From NCBI GenBank assembly GCA_900542835.1, contig UQPB01000035.1, positions 1 to 36,867 on the forward strand: a stretch of DNA of 36,867 nt. Direction: 5' to 3'. Positions 1 through 8,275 of the stretch are shown here, in pieces. The position numbers were made by a program, and so were the translations under genes. The DNA is from an uncultured Pelosinus sp. Lineage in GTDB: Bacteria > Bacillota > Negativicutes > Sporomusales > Acetonemataceae. How positions within the stretch are numbered: position 1 is the first letter of the stretch; each line of letters opens with the position of its first letter. The notes under the pieces are model-generated. The model saw only the letters and a program-made list of their open reading frames with translations. It searched no databases and was not told the DNA's origin.

Positions 1-240
1 CAACCAGCCACCCCGCCGCCTGCGGCACGTCCCCCTCCCGCAACGGGGCCGGGGACCGGAGAACGGGAGACGCTGAATAAACGAAGATATTCTTCGTGAC
101 GTTCCCTCGCTCCCCGTATCCCCGGCCCTTTCCGGAAAAAGCCGTTCCGTCCGGTTTTCAAGGCTTTTGCAGGATCGGGCCTGGGTACAGAGGCAGTGCT
201 GAGGCCGAAAGCTCTGGCGCCGCCATCCTGCGTTGTTGTC

Positions 241-267
241 AGACGGCATACTGCCGGTATGCCGTCT
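241..267. repeat. Perfect 11-bp inverted repeat (hairpin)
   Basis: AGACGGCATAC and its exact reverse complement GTATGCCGTCT flank a 5-nt loop (252-256). No T-run follows on either strand, so it is not a clear intrinsic terminator. It sits 30 bp before a second hairpin. Confidence 0.7.
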
Positions 268-296
268 TCCTCAACACCGTCTCTGCACTACTTTTT

Positions 297-326
297 GGGT
301 ACTTTTTGATCATGCAAAAAGTACCC
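297..326. repeat. Perfect 12-bp inverted repeat around ATCATG
   Basis: GGGTACTTTTTG (297-308) and CAAAAAGTACCC (315-326) are exact reverse complements around a 6-nt loop. The A- and T-runs inside the arms could make it act as a terminator for an upstream gene. It could equally be a mobile-element scar. Confidence 0.65.
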
Positions 327-459
327 AACAGCGCTGCTTTTCTTGCTTATTTTGTAAGCGATTGCCCTGGCCGGACACAGCTTGTCCTTGTAAGCCGCTT
401 GCGATGCAGGTAAAATGCAGTTACCAGCCGATTTTTCCATACGATAGGGAGGGCAATGC

Positions 460-1461
460 ATGGTTGAAGAAATCCGCCCCGGCATCTTTAGGATAACAGT
501 CCCGCTGCCCGACCATCCGCTTAAAACAGTAAACAGCTATGTTATTGCATCCGGGGAGCGCAGCCTGCTCGTCGATACCGGCTGGAACCGGTCCGATTGT
601 GTCGAGGCGCTGCTGGACGGACTGGATGCCATTGGTATTAAGCGGTGCCGGACCGACCTGTTTTTGACGCACATCCACGCCGACCACGCCGGGCTTACCG
701 ATTTATTCAGCAGCCAACGGGCAAAAATTTTCTGCGGCCAGGCCGATATCGACAATATCGATCACTTTATCAACACCGGCAGCGACAGAAGCTGGCAATC
801 GCTAAAGGCACTGGCGGCCCCGCACGGCTTTTCAGCGGCAGAACTGGAAGCAGCCATTGAGGCGCATTCGGGCAATCGCTACAAACCCTTTCAGCGGCCG
901 TCGCTCTCACCGGTGACCGGTCAGGACCGGCTTGTTGTCGGAAAGTACACATTAACCTGTATCGCAACACCGGGACACACGCTGGGCCATACCTGCTTAT
1001 ACGATCCGGCCAGAAAAATTTTCTTCTCCGGCGACTGCTTGCTGGGACAACTGTTTCCCACCCTGTCGCAATGGTCGCTGACTGATCGCAATCTAGCCTA
1101 TTACCTGGAATGGCTGGAGCGGGCTGCAGCTTATCCGGTTGAGCTGGTGCTGCCGGGGCATTGGGACGAATTCAGCAATTTCCACAGCCGCCTCAAGGCA
1201 ACACTGGCCTACCAGCGGCAGCGCAATGCGGAAATAACCGCGCTGCTCGCCAGCGGCAGCAAACGCTTGAACGCCTGCCAGGTGGCGGCTGCCATCAGTT
1301 GGAACCAAAAACACAATCAGTGGATTTTTTTCCCGATCGCGCGCAAATGGAGCGCTGTCGCCGATACACTGGCACATCTTTGCTATTTACGGGATCAGGG
1401 CCTGCTCAGCATGCACACCAACCAGGCTGAGGTCACCTGGAGCCTGGCGCGGCAGGAGTAG
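460..1461 (+). CDS. MBL-fold metallo-hydrolase
   Basis: The 333-residue protein carries the metallo-beta-lactamase-fold metal site: HIHADH at residues 71-76, then the family's GH (TPGHTLGHT), D (FSGDCLLG) and H (PGHWDE) motifs, which normally bind two zinc ions. The C-terminal third (about 240-330) looks like the winged-helix extension found in LACTB2-like members. Substrate cannot be told: the family includes thioesterases, glyoxalase II-like enzymes and nucleases. The ATG at 460 is preceded by an AGGGAGGG ribosome site at about 446-453. It stands alone, convergent with the next gene. Fold assignment is firm, function is open. Confidence 0.85.
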   Translation: MVEEIRPGIFRITVPLPDHPLKTVNSYVIASGERSLLVDTGWNRSDCVEALLDGLDAIGIKRCRTDLFLTHIHADHAGLTDLFSSQRAKIFCGQADIDNIDHFINTGSDRSWQSLKALAAPHGFSAAELEAAIEAHSGNRYKPFQRPSLSPVTGQDRLVVGKYTLTCIATPGHTLGHTCLYDPARKIFFSGDCLLGQLFPTLSQWSLTDRNLAYYLEWLERAAAYPVELVLPGHWDEFSNFHSRLKATLAYQRQRNAEITALLASGSKRLNACQVAAAISWNQKHNQWIFFPIARKWSAVADTLAHLCYLRDQGLLSMHTNQAEVTWSLARQE

Positions 1462-1512
1462 CCGGAGATTTTTGCCATCAATTAATCTTGCCGGCATTCC
1501 CTTACTTCCAGA

Positions 1513-1848
1513 TTACAGCTTCTTCACGAATTCCGATTTCAGCTTCATCGCGCCAAAACCGTCGATACGGCAATCAATGTTATGATCGCCCTCCACCAAA
1601 CGGATATTCTTGACTTTCGTGCCCATTTTTATGTCGGACGAGCTTCCCTTGACCTTAAGGTCTTTGATAATGCTGACCGAATCGCCGTCCTGCAATACAT
1701 TGCCGTTAGCGTCTTTGACCACCGTTTCCGCCGCTTGCGGCGCGGCGCCGGCAGTCCACTCGTGGGCGCATTCCGGGCACACCAGCAGGCTGCCGTCTTC
1801 GTAGGTATAGGCCGAATTGCACTTCGGACAGTTAGGTAATTGATCCAT
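1513..1848 (-). CDS. yjdM: PhnA/YjdM-family zinc-ribbon protein
   Basis: This 111-residue protein has an N-terminal zinc ribbon with cysteine pairs C7-x2-C10 and C24-x2-C27. It continues into the small beta-barrel domain typical of the PhnA (alkylphosphonate utilisation-named) family, with DANGNVLQDGDSV and a KLKSEFVKK end. Despite the name the family's role is not established, and it is usually found apart from phosphonate genes, as here. The start is the ATG at 1848 with GGAG eight bases upstream; an upstream in-frame start would add 15 residues with no ribosome site. Length matches the family. Confidence 0.88.
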   Translation of the reverse strand: MDQLPNCPKCNSAYTYEDGSLLVCPECAHEWTAGAAPQAAETVVKDANGNVLQDGDSVSIIKDLKVKGSSSDIKMGTKVKNIRLVEGDHNIDCRIDGFGAMKLKSEFVKKL

Positions 1849-1917
1849 CTTGATTGCTCCATTCTGTATGATAATTTTACGATAACAGGTCAAGCGTTGC
1901 TTTATTACCAGGAAAAC

Positions 1918-3198
1918 TTAACCGCGCAGATGCTCTGAGGCCTGCGCGAGATCGCGCAACAAATCCTGAGCATCCTCAAGACCGGCATGAAAACGCACAA
2001 TATAGCCCGCCGGCAGGGGACTGACTTCACGTTTGGCATGCACCGGCAGCACCAGTGACAAATGGCCGCCCCAGCTCTCGGCAACCCAGAACAGGTTCAG
2101 CGCGTCGACAAAGGCTTCGACCCGCTCAGCCGCCAGCTCCGGCTGAAACACAACGCTGAACAGGCCGTTGCCCTTGCCGAAATAGCGTTGAAAGCGCTGA
2201 TGATAGGGCGAAGCCTCCCGTGCCGGCGAGAGGACGTCGCTGACGAAAGGCTGCTGCAGAAACCAGTCGATCAGCCGCCGGGCGGTGGCGTCATGCTGCT
2301 CCAGGCGCGCCGCGGTGGAATCGATGCGGTGATACAGCCGGGCGCAGGTCGTCGGCGCGACCGCACCGTTGCCGCTCGCGCGCAATTCATCGGCAATGAT
2401 CTGGAAATCATCAGGATTCCTGGCAATAATCATCCCTGACGGGGTATCGCCATAGCCGCCCTCATATTTGGTCGTCGCCTGCACAACAATATCGACGCCA
2501 TGCTCCAGTGGCCGGAAGCGGACATGACTGGCCCAGGTATTGTCCATAACCGTACGCAGCCCGGCAGCCTGCGCCAGCGCGATGATCCCGTCAAGCTCAG
2601 GGATCTCGAACGTTCCGCTGCCCGGCGCCTCAATATAGACCAGCAGCTCCTCGCGCAGCGGATACTGATCGCGCGCAGTCACTAACGCCGCGCTAAATTC
2701 AGCAGCCGAGGCGCCGCCGGGATAACGGATTTGCTGTATGCGGCGCCGGTTCAGGAACCGCAGCATCGGCCCGTAGACATGATCGGGAATAAGCACCGCT
2801 TTCGGTGCCAGCGCGTCCAAAACCGTCGCAATCGCCGACAATCCTGACGGACAAATGACAGCGCCATGTCCGTTATGCAGCCCGGCGATTTTCCGGCATA
2901 CAGCGTCGGCTTCCGGTGTCTGCGGAATACCGTATTCCGCCCCGCCATAGGGCGCTTTGCCGCACCGATCAGCCTGACGGTAGATTGCGAGCGTATCAAA
3001 CAGCACCGAGCTTTGTCCCCAGGAACCAGTCTGGGAAAAACGGCCGGCATCACCCAGGCCGGCCGGATTGGGGTGTCCCTTAACCGCATGGGGATCGTAC
3101 ACCGGCTCATGCAACCGTCTTGTCTGCGGCGAGCAGAGCGCGAGAAACGCGCGCCTCGCTTCGCGTTTGCCTGAAGCTTCCGGTAAATTGCCCTCCAC
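1918..3198 (-). CDS. Cys/Met-metabolism PLP enzyme, cystathionine beta-lyase (MetC)-like
   Basis: The sequence belongs to the fold-type I Cys/Met PLP family. It has the PSGLSAI phosphate-binding turn, the cofactor aspartate in VMDNTWAS, and the Schiff-base lysine in ATTKYEGG. The pattern around FDTLAIY and YGIPQTP is closest to proteobacterial-type MetC (cystathionine to homocysteine, pyruvate and ammonia). The motif QATTKYEGGYGD differs from the usual SATKYxxGHSD, so a related C-S lyase role is possible. I chose a GTG start at 3198 because GGAGGG lies seven bases upstream; an ATG at 3222 adds eight residues but has a poor ribosome site. It is monocistronic. Confidence 0.8.
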   Translation of the reverse strand: MEGNLPEASGKREARRAFLALCSPQTRRLHEPVYDPHAVKGHPNPAGLGDAGRFSQTGSWGQSSVLFDTLAIYRQADRCGKAPYGGAEYGIPQTPEADAVCRKIAGLHNGHGAVICPSGLSAIATVLDALAPKAVLIPDHVYGPMLRFLNRRRIQQIRYPGGASAAEFSAALVTARDQYPLREELLVYIEAPGSGTFEIPELDGIIALAQAAGLRTVMDNTWASHVRFRPLEHGVDIVVQATTKYEGGYGDTPSGMIIARNPDDFQIIADELRASGNGAVAPTTCARLYHRIDSTAARLEQHDATARRLIDWFLQQPFVSDVLSPAREASPYHQRFQRYFGKGNGLFSVVFQPELAAERVEAFVDALNLFWVAESWGGHLSLVLPVHAKREVSPLPAGYIVRFHAGLEDAQDLLRDLAQASEHLRG

Positions 3199-3300
3199 AG
3201 CATATCCCTCCAATTGAATCATATCGGTATTGCCTTCTATACTTCTTTAAGCAGCCGGCAAGTCCCTGCCTGAAGAAACACAGCCGCCCAAGAATGAACC

Positions 3301-3623
3301 GGGCTGTCGCAAAATTCTAGAATGAAGGAGTGGATTGCCCGCGGAGTCCACACGGAGAACACGAAGTCAGGCCGTCGATAAAGCCCCGTCTACGTTGTAG
3401 TCTCGCGATCCCATTGCTAACGTACCCTTCCGTACGCGTCGTGCTGGGCTCGCGAGTCCGCCTAGTAGCTGGGGCTTTCCGAACGGCCTGGTAATAAGGT
3501 TTTCAACAAACTGAAGAAGTATTTAACTCCCTGCGCAGCAGGTAAAAATACTACTCCGTGAACCTCCGTGCATGACTCTGTGTCCTCCGTGGTATCGTTC
3601 CCTGCTTACTTTTTGCAACACCC
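3301..3623. repeat. Dispersed 'ACGGAGG' repeat element, copy A, with terminal inverted repeats
   Basis: The left end GGGCTGTCGCAAAA and right end TTTTTGCAACACCC (3610-3623) are imperfect inverted repeats. Inside, the left part carries CACGGAGAACACG-type words and the right part their complements (CCTCCGTG, CTGTGTCCTCCGTGG). Related copies lie at 11419-11664, 26960-27415, 31309-31490 and from 35348. No protein gene is seen in 3223-3661. An unrelated palindrome sits in the middle (3370-3488). Confidence 0.75.
3370..3488. repeat. Long imperfect palindrome nested in repeat copy A
   Basis: Outer arms GGCCGT/ACGGCC, then AAAGCCCC (3380-3387) with GGGGCTTT (3471-3478), then CTCGCGATCCCA with TGGGCTCGCGAG, surround a centre containing GTACCCTTCCGTAC. 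By eye about 70% of the 34 arm positions pair. It is present once in this window. Confidence 0.65.
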
Positions 3624-3661
3624 TTTTTCATTCCGGGCGGCTGCGGCCGCAATACAAGGCT

Positions 3662-4807
3662 TTACGGGCCTATACGCCGGCCTATATCAAGCAAACGGCA
3701 CAGTCTGGCGGCGGCGGTCTCCACCAAACCGGCGGCATCGTTGATGCACTCCGCCAACGGCATCGGTTTCGGAACAATGCTCATCAGTCCGCTCACGCCC
3801 TGGGCCAGAACAGCCTCATGGCCGCTGCCCAGCCCTCCCGACAGACAGACAACCGGCGCAGGATATTGCGCCGCCATTTTGGCAACCCCAACCGGCGCTT
3901 TGCCGAATGCAGTCTGATAGTCGGTATTGCCCTCGCCCGTGATAATCAGATCCGCCGTCGCCGCCAGCCGGGCAAATCCGGCTGCTGCCAGCACGATTTC
4001 CACTCCCGGCTTCAGTTGGGCATTGGTAAAGAACAGCATACCCGCGCCCAAGCCGCCGGCTGCGCCGGCGCCGGCGCAGCCGGCAATATCCCTGCCGGTG
4101 GCCGCCCGGGTTATCGCTGCATAGTGGCCGAGCGCGGCATCCAGCTGCCGGATCATATCCGGCGTTGCCCCTTTCTGCGGCCCATAGACCGCCGATGCCC
4201 CGTTAGGCCCGCACAAGGGATTATCCACATCGCAGGCAACAAGAATTGACGTCTCCCGCAGTCTGGGATCCAAACGGCGAAGATCAACCGCCGCCAAAGC
4301 GGCAAGCGCTTTTCCTCCCCATGGCAGTTCCGCCCCGGCCGCGTCGAGAAACTTTACGCCCAGCGCCTGGGCCATGCCGGCGCCGCCGTCATTGGTTGCG
4401 CTGCCGCCGATACCGATGATCAGCTTTCGCAGTTGTCTGTCCAACGCCGCGGCAATCAGCTCGCCGGTTCCGAAGGTGGTGGTCAGCAGCGGATTGCAGC
4501 GCTCTTTGGGGATCAGGGTCAACCCGGAAGCAGCGGCCATCTCGATCACAGCCGTCTCGCCATCGCCAAGAATGCCCCAGGCCGCGACGACCTTATCCCC
4601 CAGCGGCCCGGTAACCTCCTGGGTTATCATTTCACCGCCGGTTGCGGTTACCAGCGCCGCCACAGTGCCTTCGCCGCCATCGGCTATCGGTATCTTCAAC
4701 ACTTCGGCGTCTTGCCAGACAGCCAGAACGCCCCGCTCCATCGCCTCGGCCACAGCCAGGGCTGACAAGCTCCCTTTATACGAGTCCGGTGCAATAATAA
4801 TACGCAC
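3662..4807 (-). CDS. glxK: Glycerate kinase (GlxK/GarK family)
   Basis: The 381-residue protein matches the glycerate 2-kinase family from end to end: N-terminal RIIIAPDSYKGSLSA, IPIADGGEGT, IGIGGSATNDGGAGMAQALG, and a late ITGEGNTDYQT. It phosphorylates D-glycerate, normally giving 2-phosphoglycerate, which enters lower glycolysis. The start is a GTG at 4807 with GGAGG seven bases upstream; a longer frame to 4936 would add an arginine-rich stretch with no ribosome site. It is the last gene of the aldolase operon, downstream of garR and a LarA-like gene, so its glycerate probably comes from tartronate semialdehyde. No clear terminator follows; repeat copy A begins 39 bp downstream. Confidence 0.95.
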   Translation of the reverse strand: MRIIIAPDSYKGSLSALAVAEAMERGVLAVWQDAEVLKIPIADGGEGTVAALVTATGGEMITQEVTGPLGDKVVAAWGILGDGETAVIEMAAASGLTLIPKERCNPLLTTTFGTGELIAAALDRQLRKLIIGIGGSATNDGGAGMAQALGVKFLDAAGAELPWGGKALAALAAVDLRRLDPRLRETSILVACDVDNPLCGPNGASAVYGPQKGATPDMIRQLDAALGHYAAITRAATGRDIAGCAGAGAAGGLGAGMLFFTNAQLKPGVEIVLAAAGFARLAATADLIITGEGNTDYQTAFGKAPVGVAKMAAQYPAPVVCLSGGLGSGHEAVLAQGVSGLMSIVPKPMPLAECINDAAGLVETAAARLCRLLDIGRRIGP

Positions 4808-4869
4808 GCTCCCGCCTCCAATTCCGGTCATCCTTTGCAGCTTTGTGCCAATGCTAAAGCTTCTTCTGC

Positions 4870-4915
4870 GTCCGGACGCCGCTTTCCTCTTTTGGCGGCG
4901 CAGCCCGCGCCGGAC
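4870..4915. repeat. Intercistronic hairpin before glxK
   Basis: GTCCGG/CCGGAC outer arms and CGCCGC/GCGGCG inner arms lie in the 118-bp gap between the LarA-like gene and glxK. There is no T-run, so it is more likely an mRNA-stability or processing structure than a full terminator. Confidence 0.45.
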
Positions 4916-4925
4916 CTGCCGCCGG

Positions 4926-6236
4926 CTATCCGCCAATAGGAGTCAGAAGATTTCCGGCCGCGTCAAACCGCATATCATCCGGCCCGCCAAGGGCTTCGAG
5001 TCCTTCATATCTGCCGGCCGCCGTATCCTGATAGTAGGCCTCGGACAGCATGATCCGCTCGATATGCAGACTGTTGGCAATGCGAATCAGCCGCAGCCGC
5101 GCCGGGTCGGCGCCGTTTAACGTCCGGATGCATAGCTGTATCGCTTCCCTGTCACTGTTCAGGACAAGCGGTATGCCCGCCGATTTCAGCACAGTGCTGG
5201 TAATGCTGTTGGCATACATCTTCTCCGTATCCAGCTTGTCGAACAGCCGTCTGGTAATCGCGCTGGCCAGCCCTGTTCCCAATCCGTTTCCCTGCGAGGC
5301 TGCGGCCAGATCCAGCATGCAGGTCCGCTGCACCCGCACGCCGCCGCTGGCATATTCGGTGGAAAACGTTCCCGTTATGTTGGGATCGACGCCGGTGCCA
5401 CTGTAATGCTTGCCGATCTCATCGACGATCAGGACGTCGCCTTCGCCGACGAGCAGCCGCGGCATATGGGAAAACGCCCAGGTCAGAAGCTCCGGTTCCC
5501 GGGTCAGAATATCAGCCTTAGCAATAGCCTCGATTTTACAGGTTTCATCATAAGCGTTTTCGATACAAACGAGGGCCAGCATAACCGGCGCTTTTTCCAA
5601 AAAAATTCTGGCGCTGGCTTCGATATGCCGGGCAATTACGCCCATGCCGGCACTGTGGACAGCTTCCGCCCCCTTTTGCTTGCCCAGCCCCACAGTCATC
5701 ATCTTGCAGGGGCCGCTCTCGTAGCGGCCGCGAAACGCATTATGCGGTTTGATGCGGCAGGAAACAATAATGCCGTCGGCCTCATAAGCGCTTTTATCGC
5801 AAAAGACCGGTGCCCCTAACGCGGAGTAACCCAGCAGCACTGTTTCCATCGACGACCGGACCGGACAGCCCATACTCGCCTCGGTAATCCCGAACCCGGC
5901 CAGAATTTCCGCCTGGCCTGCCGCTGTCGCCCCGCCATGGCTGCCCATGGCTGCGACAATAAACGGCTGGGCGCCGCGCGCCTTGACAAAGTCGGCGATC
6001 GCTCTTGTCATGACGCCGACATTGGCGATCCCCCTGCTGCCGGCCGTAATCGCGACCTTCATCCCCGGCCTGATCAAATCGTCAGGCCGCTCCCGGGCCA
6101 GCGCGGCCCGTACCGCGTCCGGAATTGCCGCCGGGACAATCAGCGGCCGGGGAAAGCATTGTCTGGCGGGAAACATTTTCGGAATCCCGACAGCCCGCAG
6201 CAGGTTGGAAACTACTCCGCCGTTGACGATTCTCAT
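4926..6236 (-). CDS. LarA-like (lactate racemase family, DUF2088) protein, paralogue 1
   Basis: The 436-residue protein belongs to the nickel-pincer lactate racemase superfamily by length and conserved blocks: ITAGSRG, AMGSHGGATA, RSSMETV, and RIKPHNAFRGRYESGPCK followed by GLGKQKGA. In characterised LarA, two catalytic histidines and a lysine carrying the Ni-pincer nucleotide lie in comparable H...SGG..K segments; the H and K of RIKPH...CK are candidates. Family members racemise or epimerise 2-hydroxyacids. Its place between garR and glxK suggests an aldarate or glycerate 2-epimerase, which is inference. The start has only a weak ribosome site (GGGGGCGAG) 23 bp after garR. No LarB/C/E cofactor genes are in the window. 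Confidence 0.8.
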   Translation of the reverse strand: MRIVNGGVVSNLLRAVGIPKMFPARQCFPRPLIVPAAIPDAVRAALARERPDDLIRPGMKVAITAGSRGIANVGVMTRAIADFVKARGAQPFIVAAMGSHGGATAAGQAEILAGFGITEASMGCPVRSSMETVLLGYSALGAPVFCDKSAYEADGIIVSCRIKPHNAFRGRYESGPCKMMTVGLGKQKGAEAVHSAGMGVIARHIEASARIFLEKAPVMLALVCIENAYDETCKIEAIAKADILTREPELLTWAFSHMPRLLVGEGDVLIVDEIGKHYSGTGVDPNITGTFSTEYASGGVRVQRTCMLDLAAASQGNGLGTGLASAITRRLFDKLDTEKMYANSITSTVLKSAGIPLVLNSDREAIQLCIRTLNGADPARLRLIRIANSLHIERIMLSEAYYQDTAAGRYEGLEALGGPDDMRFDAAGNLLTPIGG

Positions 6237-6259
6237 GGTCTCGCCCCCAGAAAAATGCG

Positions 6260-7147
6260 TTACTGCCGCTTGACCTCGACCTGCGCCAGCTTTTCATAAT
6301 AGCGTACAAGCGCACCATGGTCCAGATCGCCCATGCCGTCGACCTTCAGCGCCTGCATCATTTCCATAACCGCAGCCGTCAGCGGCAGCGGCGCACCGAT
6401 CTCATGCGAGGTTTCCAAAACATTGTTCAGATCCTTGATATGGAGATTGATTCTAAAGCCGGGGTTAAATTTACGATCCATCACCAGTGGCGCCTTGGCA
6501 TTTAGCACCGTGCTGCCGGCCAGGCCGCCTTTAATTGCCTCATAGACCAGTTCAGGATCGACGCCGGCCTTTGTCGCCAGCACCAGCGCCTCGGACATGG
6601 CGGCAATATTCAGGGCGACAACCACCTGATTCGCCAGCTTGGTGACATTGCCGGCCCCGACCTCACCGGTCAGCACCACTGATCCGGCCATCGATTTCAT
6701 GATCGCATAGCACCTGTCAAACACGGCCTGTTTGCCGCCAACCATGACTGACAGCGTGCCGTCGATCGCCTTCGGCTCACCGCCGCTGACCGGGGCATCC
6801 AGCATCTCGATTCCTTTGGCCGCAAGCTTTTCCGCGATTTCCCGGCTGACAAGCGGGGCAATCGAGCTCATATCGATAACAACAGCGCCGGGCTGCGCCC
6901 CCTCGATAACGCCGTGCTCGCCCAGTACCACCTGCCTGACATGCGGCGAATTCGGCAGCATGGTAATAATGACATCGGCTTGTTCGGCAACCGCCCGCGG
7001 CGTAGCAGCATAGCTTGCCCCCGCGGCGACCGTTTCGTCGACAGCCGCCTGATTCACATCCAGCACAACCAGATCATAACCGGCCTTCAGCAGGTTTTTG
7101 CTCATCGGTTTCCCCATAATCCCCAGACCAATAAATCCAATCTTCAT
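6260..7147 (-). CDS. garR: Tartronate semialdehyde reductase (2-hydroxy-3-oxopropionate reductase)
   Basis: This 295-residue beta-hydroxyacid dehydrogenase opens with the Rossmann motif GFIGLGIMG (4-12). It has the substrate-binding DAPVSGG (117-123) and the catalytic lysine K170 in GNVTKLANQ. It reduces tartronate semialdehyde to D-glycerate with NAD(P)H in the glucarate/galactarate pathway. Length and sequence fit GarR/GlxR well, and neighbours (aldolase upstream, glycerate kinase downstream) support that substrate over 3-hydroxyisobutyrate. The ATG has AAGGAG nine bases upstream. The gap to the preceding dehydrogenase gene is 24 bp, so they are co-transcribed. Confidence 0.93.
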   Translation of the reverse strand: MKIGFIGLGIMGKPMSKNLLKAGYDLVVLDVNQAAVDETVAAGASYAATPRAVAEQADVIITMLPNSPHVRQVVLGEHGVIEGAQPGAVVIDMSSIAPLVSREIAEKLAAKGIEMLDAPVSGGEPKAIDGTLSVMVGGKQAVFDRCYAIMKSMAGSVVLTGEVGAGNVTKLANQVVVALNIAAMSEALVLATKAGVDPELVYEAIKGGLAGSTVLNAKAPLVMDRKFNPGFRINLHIKDLNNVLETSHEIGAPLPLTAAVMEMMQALKVDGMGDLDHGALVRYYEKLAQVEVKRQ

Positions 7148-7171
7148 TCTGGCACACTCCTTCGGTATTTT

Positions 7172-8263
7172 TTATATACTTTCCGCCAGTCTGTCCACGC
7201 GCCGGATCGCATCTATTACCATCTCCGCCGAGACGGCGAACGGCATGCAGGCCATAGCCCTCGCGCAGGCCGCGGCCTGCGCCGCGCCGGCCAATTCCGC
7301 CGGCGTCATGCTGGCAATCTGGCTTAACCTGACCGGAATGCCGCAATCGGCGGCCAGGCGAAGCTCGGCTTTAATTTCCTCATCGCTGCGCCCCTCCAGG
7401 GCCAGCAAACATAAATTGCCGTAGCCGACAATCAGGCCATGCGCCACTACATGGGTGGACGGGATAGTCGTAAAGCCGTTATAAATGGCATGAGCCGCCG
7501 CATTGCGCAGGCTTTCGCCGCCAAAGATAGAAGACAGGCCCGCGGTCAGAATAATCGCATCCACAACCGAATCGAAGGCGCGGCTGCCTGCCCCGCTGCC
7601 GGCGGCCGCCCTCGCCTCGCGGCCAAAACGGCGGATGATATCATAACAAATCCGCCCATTGGCCACAGCGGCGATGCTGGCACTGTCCGGATCGATGCGG
7701 ACGGCGGCGGCGCGCAATTCATACATTTTTGCCAGTGTATCGCCGATACCGGCTTCCAGCCATACCGCCGGGGCAGCGGCAATGATTGCCGTATCGACAA
7801 TAACGCCGGCCGGACAGTCCGGCAGAAACAAATTGCCGGCAAACTCGCCGCGGTCATTATACAGTACGCTAAGCGGGGTTACCGCCGCGCAGGTCGCGGC
7901 GATGGTAGGCACGGTGATAACCGGCAGGCCGCACTCAGCCGCGGCCGCTTTGCCCGTATCCAGCGCCTTGCCGCCGCCGACGGCGAGAATAGCATCCGCG
8001 CCCAGTTCCTTCGCTTTCGCCGCCAGCCGCAGGATGTTGACTCTAGTCACTTCGCCGCCATACCATTCCTCGGCAGCCACTTCGACACCGCTCTGGCCTA
8101 ATGCCCCGGCAAGCTTACCGCGGGTTTGGTCCAGAGCTGTTTTTCCGCCCAGGATGAGCAGCCGCCGGCCGTGCGTCCGGCAAATCGCGCCTGACTGCTC
8201 CAGGGCGCCCGCGCCTCTCGCAATTTTACCGGGAAAAGGCAGACACGCAACAACAGTTTGCAT
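7172..8263 (-). CDS. Iron-type alcohol dehydrogenase family, HcxA (YbdH)-like 2-hydroxycarboxylate dehydrogenase
   Basis: The 363-residue protein has the glycerol-dehydrogenase-like fold: AVGGGKALDTGKA for NAD(P) (94-106), VPTIAATCAAVTPLSVLYND (a stretch nearly identical to what I recall of E. coli YbdH), and likely metal ligands D175, H258 and H275. YbdH/HcxA reduces short 2-oxoacids. In this operon it could act on hydroxypyruvate, tartronate semialdehyde or another 2-oxo intermediate; the sequence does not decide. The ATG at 8263 has AAGGAGGG upstream, and it lies 12 bp after the aldolase gene. Glycerol dehydrogenase itself is a less likely name. Confidence 0.82.
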   Translation of the reverse strand: MQTVVACLPFPGKIARGAGALEQSGAICRTHGRRLLILGGKTALDQTRGKLAGALGQSGVEVAAEEWYGGEVTRVNILRLAAKAKELGADAILAVGGGKALDTGKAAAAECGLPVITVPTIAATCAAVTPLSVLYNDRGEFAGNLFLPDCPAGVIVDTAIIAAAPAVWLEAGIGDTLAKMYELRAAAVRIDPDSASIAAVANGRICYDIIRRFGREARAAAGSGAGSRAFDSVVDAIILTAGLSSIFGGESLRNAAAHAIYNGFTTIPSTHVVAHGLIVGYGNLCLLALEGRSDEEIKAELRLAADCGIPVRLSQIASMTPAELAGAAQAAACARAMACMPFAVSAEMVIDAIRRVDRLAESI

Positions 8264-8275
8264 GTTATCCCTCCT

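Larger units (their letters stand above)
1..459. other. No gene seen; hairpin-bearing intergenic region
   Basis: I see no convincing coding sequence in this stretch: short open frames lack ribosome sites and resemblance to known proteins. It contains two perfect hairpins, listed separately, and ends in the ribosome site of the MBL-fold gene. The 5' edge may be the downstream part of a gene or operon outside the window. Confidence 0.5.

Noticed and set aside
96..413. Open frames of 87-105 codons in the first 500 bases
   Set aside because: No ribosome site, no recognisable domain, and they run through the two perfect hairpins; most likely non-coding.
3572..4249. A 225-codon rightward frame over the end of glxK
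   Set aside because: It is antisense to the conserved glycerate kinase and begins in repeat DNA; composition is that of a shadow frame.
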